Assembly: GCA_035771165.1 (NCBI GenBank)
Contig: JAWNZC010000108.1
Location: forward strand, 186,001 to 250,000
Direction of reading: 5' to 3'
Length of the DNA stretch: 64,000 nt
Source of the DNA: Paragorgia papillata
Lineage: Eukaryota; Cnidaria; Anthozoa; Scleralcyonacea; Coralliidae
Positions 57,623-64,000 of this stretch are shown here, piece after piece; the first letter of the stretch is position 1, and the number at the start of each line of letters is the position of its first letter. A model generated the notes under the pieces. It had not been told where the DNA came from. It searched no databases and saw only the letters and a program-made list of their open reading frames with translations. The translations under genes and the position numbers were made by a program.

Positions 57623-58612
57623 TCCATAGGCTTATATTGGGGAGCTTCTTAATAATTTACACAATACACCCGTAGGAAAAACAGTGTTTTTTTATTTCAG
57701 TATTACTAATACCTTTAGACTACATACAAATTTAGCTAGAATACTGCTAACATGAAGTTAAGCATCATGTTTTAATAGTTAATATATGGCAATAATTTTA
57801 TTAATATACCACTAAATAATCATTAAATAATTGAGCTTTTCCCTAAAATTGTATCACTGGGAGGAACTGTAGATCATAATATTAATTTATATTTGTTTCT
57901 GAAAATGTAGTCCTTATTCAACTTTGATGGCAGTTCAATGAAAGGAGTTAACAAAACATATAAAGTTAACATGTTGAACATAAAATTAATTTAACATTTG
58001 TTGGAGGAGTGTAGCCATAGTAAATCAATTATTTCTGGATGTATCATTTTGTAATTGTACTTTGGCTAAATGCCAGACAATTGTATTTCTCAAGAAGAGC
58101 TCACTTCCTCCCAGTGGGAAATGCTATGAATGGCTAGATTAAATATATAATGTATGTGCAATCTGAGTTAAAATATCCTATATTTAAAACATCACCCTGA
58201 TCCTATTACTTCCTACAATAATGCTCTACAACAGAAACAACAGTTAATTTACATGATGATGTAACTATTTGTAGATTCTATTTAAGAAAAAAATTGCTTA
58301 TGATGGGATTATAATAATTGGATGTTACAGAAAAATAGTCACTAGGCATGCACAGTCTCTGATACTGCTTAGTTAACCCATTCCTGCCAAAGCCATCTCA
58401 AAACTCTATTATTTTACTGTCTAATGCCAGACAATTTTACATGTTGATTAATGAAAGAATCCTCAGATAGTCTACTAGGCAGCAATGTGTATAATTATGC
58501 TATTTCCAGTATTATTTAATAATTCAGCACACTTAAGGTGTATGCATTGTCATTTTTCTTCATATATTCTTAAAAAAGTCATTGAATTCATTATTTAAAA
58601 CTTATTAATTGA
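57623..58612. other. AT-rich spacer
   Basis: It contains one TTAACCC-family MITE (58373-58492) and a partial interior word of the same family at about 58065-58110. Otherwise nothing is recognisable. Confidence 0.5.
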
Positions 58613-60105
58613 TCAGGAAGCAGAAGAATAGTTAGGATTTGATGTGCTTGAGTTCAGGGGCTCCTCAGCACTAGAACTACAAAAAAAAAACAATTACATA
58701 ATTTTTTATTTTTAACCAAAAATAAGTTTATTATAAGGAGAAGTACAACTTACAAATAAACTGAAAATATAATATTATGACAAAAACTTTAAATATATAA
58801 ATTTCAAAACTTTTCTCATTGTTACAGTACAGCAGAATTACTGAATCTTATGGATTTTTTTACTAAACTGTCAATACTTACTGTGTTGTATCTTTTGATA
58901 TATCAATAACTACTTCAGCTGGACCAGGACGATAAATGTTCTTGCCAACTCCTGTAAGTATTAATATTCTCAGCTTAAAATGTGAATGTTTATCTCTTTA
59001 TTGGTAAGACTTAAATACAGAAATTGTAAATCAATATTTTCTGTATGAGTATACCTGAAAAATCTATTTCATCTTGTTGATCTTGATATTCATTCAATAA
59101 ATGGTCATCTCCAAATCTACTGTATAAAGAAATAAAACCAGAACTTAATTTAATACACTGTATATATATGTATATATCATATTAACTATGTACACTCCTT
59201 CACTTCGGTGTTGTTGAGCACTCTGTGAAGTTGCCGTGGGTACCTATTAACGATAATGCGACGCTCACTACCCTTGTGGAAGTTTGAGCACTCTGGGCCT
59301 ATGCGCACTTCATGCTATCTGAATGTACTTCACTGATGCTGTTGCACATGCGGTTGTCACCGACGATTGCATGTGTATAAGTAATTGATGAAATTCATTC
59401 AGATTGTTCCAAGCTACACTGATGAGCTGTTGTACAGCGAAACACCGTGTCTGTAGATTGAACTATATATTATATATATATATATATTTGTATACATATA
59501 CAATTATATAAAGAATATATGATTTATTAATACATACTTCTTCGATGTCTGGTTAAAATATACCAAATAATTTGTTAATTTAGCAAACACTTGTGTGGGT
59601 TTAATATTTATTACTTCATTTCATTTTGTGATTTTTAAAATTCTTTGAGAATTTCAAGCATGTTTCAAACTGTTTTCAATTGTAGTAACTTGTAAGACAT
59701 AATGTACATGTATCATTATTTCTAGTAATTGATTTCTATAGTTGAATTTGTACAAATAGTACGTAATACATAAAGTCGTTTTTTATTTCCCATATTTGGA
59801 ATATTTAAAACCTGTTGTTTATATTAAATCATTAAACTAAAGCCAGTTTAAATACAACTAAAAGAATGAAAAGACTAAAAACATAAGTACTACACACAAT
59901 TTATTACACAATCTATACTTGATTTCTCCCGAGAAAACTTTAAATAAAGCCTTGGCATTCATATCTTTAAGCTTCCTTCTTCTCTTTTTAAATACCTTAT
60001 GCTTTGTTTTGGTGCGTACTCCGTGAAACGGTCAAAACCACGGTTCTTTCTCAATGCCCAACGAGGACAAAGTCCAGTACAGTCAGTACCAAAACATTGT
60101 CCCAT
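58613..60105 (-). CDS. Small Cys-rich N-terminus protein, 102 residues, unknown
   Basis: Four exons, 60105-59996, 59119-59055, 58951-58882 and 58676-58613, join with exact phase and GT-AG borders. The protein starts MGQCFGTDCTGLCPRW, and Gly2 with neighbouring Cys residues suggests N-myristoylation and palmitoylation, so membrane anchoring. Then come LRKNRGFDRFTEYAPKQS, an acidic middle (NEYQDQQDEIDFSGVGK), NIYRPGPAEVVIDISKD and a Ser/Asn-rich tail. I do not recognise the family. The matching phases across three introns make a real gene likely. Intron 1 carries, on the opposite strand, the canonical hammerhead. Head-to-head with the mL42-like gene (391 bp between starts). Confidence 0.65.
59396..59470 (+). 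ncRNA. Type I hammerhead ribozyme (canonical core)
   Basis: All invariant bases are present: CTGATGA (59419-59425), GAAA (59439-59442) and cleavage triplet GTC (59449-59451). Stem II is GCUGU/ACAGC (59426-59430 with 59434-59438), loop UGU, with the G-C pair beside the core. Stem III is ACA/UGU (59442-59444 with 59448-59450). Stem I is CUACA (59414-59418) with UGUAG (59452-59456), extended by CAA/UUG and GUU/AAC (59406-59412 with 59458-59463) around one mismatch and one bulge. The predicted cut is between 59451 and 59452. Stem I is open, so this is type I, the type found in animal retroelements. It lies in an intron of the minus-strand gene, next to a TA tract. Confidence 0.8.
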
Positions 60106-60496
60106 TCTTTTAAAAACTTCTCCTCAAACCATCGACAGTGAAAATAATGAAATATTAAAATAAAAAACACTTTTCCCAACAAGCTTGTCCTCTCAAATAT
60201 GTATGTTATTATTAGGCATACTTTCCTTATTTCCCATCACTCAAAAGGTGAAGCTGAGCGACGACCTGTGGTTCAGTGCATATTTTCAGAAATTTAAAAA
60301 CATTCAAACAAAAAAAGCTACGATGTTAAATATTATATAATATTCTTAAACATTTATTAGCAAAAAAGAATAACAAATACTTTAAAATGAATAAAATAAA
60401 TTCTCTGTCAATTTCCGCCTTTTAATAAAAGAAAATCCAGGAATTCTAATGTCCCTGGAAATCCCTTGTAGTTCCTATATATCCCTAGATTTCAAA
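60106..60496. promoter_or_regulatory. Bidirectional promoter region, unknown gene/mL42-like gene
   Basis: 391 bp lie between two divergent start codons, AT-rich and without an obvious tandem array or CpG block. Promoter function is inferred from the gene layout only. Confidence 0.45.
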
Positions 60497-63412
60497 ATGG
60501 CGGCTGTTTCAAGAATTAGAACATTGTTCAATATAGTTGACAAAAGACAGTTATTCCCTCTAGGTAAGTGATTCGCATAAGGAAAAAAACACACTTATTT
60601 TAAACACATTAACATACAATTAAAATAGTATTTATTGCATGAGTACAGCAATCACAATAGAACATTTAGATAGAGAACACATACACTCCGACACTCGTAC
60701 AGTATCAAATTATCTGAATTTTATTTTACAGTAATACTACAGATAGACAATACAAGAACAAGCAGAAGAGAAAGTTGCATGAATTATTTAATAATTATTG
60801 GAACTTTCTCTTTATAAGGCAATTGAGCTGGAGGCAGGGCTTTCATAAATAAGTGTTGTATACTTAATACTGTACTTCAAAATATTTACATTCAGTAACA
60901 CAATAGTTGACTTATTTTAAGCTAAACAAATAACCAAACACAAATATTGTGAATATCTAACAACTCCCTTCAATGTAAGTTGAAACTGGGTAATATTTTG
61001 GTCATATTTTTACCCTCACAAATAACCATCCAATCAAATGTCTACATTAAAGTCACATGATATAGGGCAGAAACCTTTACACAGGTTGCACAAGGTATTT
61101 AAGTTTTGAATTTCAACATTAGACTTGACCTCTGGTTTCTTCCAAAGTTGAATTCTTGACTTAAATACTACAATTAATAGTGAGTTTAGATGAATCCAAA
61201 AAGTAATGTTACATACAAAACTTTTTTCCTGCTTTTTAACTTAAAAAAGATTCACATCGCTGTTTCTCTGCCTGCATCATTCTTATGAAAAGTCGTCCCA
61301 GCACAGTTGGTGTTCCTGCTTGGGCAAAAGCTGCCAAGAAAAGACAAGCTCAAGTACTTCTTTTAGAGAAAAAGAAAACAGCTCAACAAATGAAAGCAGA
61401 ACTTCGTTTAGCAGATAAAGATTCAAATAAGTCTGACTTTTTAACAACAACAAGAGTTGGTGTCCATCGACCAAAACATACTTCACTTTCACAACACACA
61501 ACCAGGTCTGTGGTATATAATGGCATGAATAGGCATTTTTACTTTGAGGCCTGGACCTCTCCCTGCGCTGAATAAAATCATCTGACGTTAGCCAGAATAA
61601 AATACTAAAGACTCATCTTCAGGCTTCAAAGTGTTAAAGAGATAGGTACTTTTAACACTTTGAGGCCTGGACCTCTCCCTTCGCTGAATAAAATCATCTG
61701 GCATTAGCCAGAATAAAATACTAAAGACTCGTCTTCAGGCTTCAAAGTGTTAATAGATTAATACTATGACATTTACATAAATATGTCAATAAAATACAAT
61801 ACATACCCCTCCCCCCTCAGAAGACAATTTGTCTAGTACCCCTTCCCCCATTACCTCCCCAGATTTTCTTAGAAGCAATCAAGCAAATGATCCACCACTT
61901 CGGTTGTCACCCTCCTTCCTCCAGAATTTCTGAGTGCTTTCTGTGGTGGGTGGGGGTGTAGATATATTTTTTGGAACTACGCAATCTCATTTTATTTGTA
62001 TTTTGTTATAAAAACAGGTCCACAATGGCCACCACACGTAATCAAGAAATATTTGTTTTCTACCATCCACCTCAAGATTATCCTATTCAGCATAGTAAGG
62101 TTAGTTGGTATCTTTTCATTTTATATTTCTTCTTCATTCTTTCCACTTCATGCCTGATAATCTTTATAGGTTGTTAATTCAAGTGACTGGGTGACTGTTG
62201 AAGATTCCAAAATGGATGATTATAAAGATAGTTTATCTGAGTCCCAGGTAATCAATAAGACAGACCCATTTTTATAGTGCTGTATCTCTATAGATGAATT
62301 GTGACTCCAAATTAATTGTATAACAATCTGAGTGTACGTGTAATTTTGTTTTTCTAGCTTGCTGAAGTCCAGTCATTGCAAAACCAAGACCCCAAGCTGT
62401 GGACTGCTGAAGTTCTTTCACATATGTACAAAGTAAAACCACTTTCAATAATGTTAGTAAATGTTTATTAACATAATGCCTATGTACTATAACACATTAC
62501 GTTTTGGTGGGATTTCTCTGTTTTATTCTGGTCTAATAGCACATTCCTGTCAAGGTACTTCATGTACCAAATTAACTAGCAGCCGAGTGTACTCCAACAA
62601 AGTTTGCTTAACCAGCTCTGCCTGAGCTAGCCAAAAACGACCCCTTTATTGTTATACTGTCTAACACTAGATGATTTTACTCATCAAAGAGAGAACCCTC
62701 AGACATCCTAGGCGGTAATAGGTTAATAAGTGATTAACCCATTCCTGCCTGAGTCGATAAAAAATGGCTCCTTTATTATTTTACTCTGTCTTCAAAGGGA
62801 GAACCCTCCGACATCCTAGGCAGCAATTGGTTAATTTGTACTTAATATTAATATTTTATCCAGAATGGCTGCACCTCTTTCTCCAGAACAACAACTTGAA
62901 TTAGAAGTTGAACAAGACTTTCAGTCTCGACTTTCTGACTATGAGAAGAAAGAATATGCAGACTTTAAGGAGATAGTAAGTACTTAGCATTTAGTTAGCA
63001 TTCACGCAAATCTACAAGTTGTACTATAGGACCATTTAAATTAATTAAGACGCGTCCTATTTAAGTCGCGAACACACTCGTGTAGGTTCGTATAAATGGT
63101 CAATTTGTTCGTGACCAAAGTAAGTCGCAACTAAAATAAGAACAGGGTTGAAAGCTAGTCCAAAATAAGTCGCTACTTATTAGAAATTAACCGTTTATAC
63201 GGGTGTGTTCGCGACTTAAATAGGATGCGTCTTAATTAAGTCGCGACTTATTTTTCACAGTTTAAATGACCCTTATATGCTTATGTATCACTCTTCATCT
63301 TTCTTACGCTATTTTTCCTGAATTTTCTAACGTGTAATTTCTAACTGTATATTGTTTTTAGGAAAGAAGAAAACAGCTTCAGAAAATATCCAGGAGAAAT
63401 AAAAAGACGTGA
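60497..63412 (+). CDS. Putative mitochondrial ribosomal protein, mL42-like, with extensions
   Basis: Seven exons: 60497-60563, 61250-61505, 62018-62099, 62170-62247, 62358-62452, 62864-62975 and 63362-63412. They give 246 residues with exact phase. The donor at 62453 (GTTAGT) was preferred over GTAAAA at 62433, because only it keeps the downstream exons in frame. The start MAAVSRIRTLFNIVDKRQLF looks like a mitochondrial presequence. The segment EIFVFYHPPQDYPIQHSK resembles mL42 (VCYHPSVDIPYEHTK in human), followed by a helix ending LWTAEVLSHMY. It is longer than animal mL42 (about 140 residues). There is a basic insert after the presequence (KKRQAQVLLLEKKKTAQQ) and a charged C-terminal helix (YEKKEYADFKEIERRKQLQK). 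The gene model is sound; the family name is tentative. Confidence 0.6.
61545..61752. repeat. Two tandem CACTTTGAGGCCTGG units in intron 2 of the mL42-like gene
   Basis: Two units of about 100 bp run from CTTTGAGGCCTGGACCTCTC to CAGGCTTCAAAGTGTTAA. Each has near-complementary ends (AACACTTTGAGGCCTG/CAGGCTTCAAAGTGTT). A third copy lies at 20842-20945. Confidence 0.8.
62608..62834. mobile_element. Two adjacent TTAACC-ended short MITEs, intron 5 of the mL42-like gene
   Basis: 62608-62725 and 62734-62834 both have TTAACC...GGTTAA ends and the GAGAACCCTCAGACATCCTA interior. They are 8 bp apart. The right one has lost the middle TCTAACACCAGAC section. Confidence 0.7.
63030..63276. mobile_element. 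MITE in the last intron of the mL42-like gene
   Basis: AGGACCATTTAAATTAATTA and words TAAGTCGCGAAC are mirrored by GTTCGCGACTTA, CTTAATTAAG and TTTAAATGACCCTTAT. It can fold over about 245 bp. The inner word AGTCGCGACTTA is itself palindromic. Confidence 0.7.
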
Positions 63413-64000
63413 TAGCAACAAAACTGCATTGGCTTCATGTCAGGGAAGTATCATTATGTAGGAAAAATATTATTTTCCAAACATTTCAAGATGATGTGAG
63501 GTTTCAGTACGCGGATCATTTTGGAACAGAAAATATAGTTTACGTCTCACACCAATTATAGTTGAAGCTTGCCAGGCGTGTAGCCTACATGTAAAGGAGT
63601 AGAGTGTTGCGTAGGTAGTGTTTTAGAGCAAAGTGAAAAGATGGTAAACGGCTGAGAATAGTTTTGATAACGAAATACTGACGTTTCAAGCGGAGCCCTT
63701 CATAGGAGTAAAAAATAGTCTCCGTTCGAAAGTCAGTATTTCGTTATCAAAACTAATTTCAGCAGTTTACCACCTTTTCAATTTGCTCTATGTATATATA
63801 GCTTGCATGTACAGTTGATCCATTTCAGATCTGAAATTGCAGAATTGAATTCTTTATATATCATGACGCAATCTCGTTCCCAGAGCCCACGTTCCCCACG
63901 AGACTCTGGGATAATCCGTTTCACATCGATATCATTGGCTGATGAACATGATTACTCTTCTTCTGGATAACAAGAATCCTGTGATGGCGTGAACGGATTA
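63413..64000. other. 3' flank with a Penelope-like repeat; no further gene seen
   Basis: 63592-63790 is a family member with arms GAATAGTTTTGATAACGAAATACTGA and the complement TCAGTATTTCGTTATCAAAACTA around a minus-strand core (CCTATGAAGGGCTCCGCTTGAAACGTC), one change away from CTGATGA. The tail GTAGAGTGTTGCGTAGG lies at 63600. The last 200 bp hold short inverted words (CCCAGAG, CTCTGGG) but nothing assignable. Confidence 0.55.

Noticed and set aside
62433..62452. Donor at 62433 (AAA|GTAAAA) for the mL42-like gene
   Set aside because: It would read the next exon in a frame that stops after 11 codons. The donor at 62453 keeps two further exons open to a clean stop.

Overview
The window is nuclear DNA from an animal. 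It has spliced genes with GT-AG introns, a tandem pair of ankyrin-TRP channel genes, a class A GPCR and clear metazoan orthologues (TBC1D25, NPRL2, SSR4/TRAP-delta, UTP23, a Rho GTPase). It is AT-rich, with a very heavy load of short foldback elements, 5S- and tRNA-derived SINE pieces, Penelope-like remnants and long (TTCC)n tracts. I favour an early-branching animal, cnidarian-like because of the rhodopsin-family receptor and the repeat style, but the sequence alone does not prove this.

Layout. 1-4942 (-): ankyrin-TRP gene copy 1, four exons plus part of a fifth that runs off the left edge. 5-9.4 kb: repeats only. 9440-16338 (-): copy 2 of the same gene with all exons. Its conceptual stop lies just after an A9 run, beyond which about 620 further codons are open in the next frame. 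16.4-24.4 kb: no gene, a patchwork of foldback elements, SINEs and minisatellites. 24418-27244 (-) TBC1D25 and 27537-32634 (+) NPRL2 form a head-to-head pair across a 292-bp minisatellite-filled promoter. 32706-33108 (+) is a small unrecognised two-exon gene. 33319-33897 (-) is an atypical Rho GTPase. 37575-39774 (-) SSR4 and 40109-43504 (+) UTP23 form a second head-to-head pair. 43.5-54.8 kb is gene-poor with a LINE remnant and repeats. 54778-55890 (+) is a GPCR and 57104-57175 (+) is tRNA-Trp(CCA). 58613-60105 (-), a small unrecognised protein, and 60497-63412 (+), a putative mitochondrial ribosomal protein resembling mL42, form a third head-to-head pair.

Function. TBC1D25 (Rab GAP linked to autophagosomes) and NPRL2 (GATOR1, amino-acid control of mTORC1) share one promoter region and both touch the autophagy/growth axis. 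SSR4, UTP23 and the mL42-like gene are housekeeping (ER translocation, cytosolic ribosome biogenesis, probably mitochondrial ribosome). The TRP pair and the GPCR are sensory or signalling genes.

The most interesting non-coding content is self-cleaving-ribozyme-like sequence. A complete, canonical type I hammerhead fold lies at 59406-59463. A second hammerhead-like core sits in a near-perfect 143-bp palindrome at 42681-42823. A dispersed repeat family with hammerhead-like cores (CTGAYGA...GAAACGTY) and a compensating stem I occurs through the window. These point to hammerhead-bearing retroelements (Penelope-like or retrozyme-like) as major occupants of this genome.
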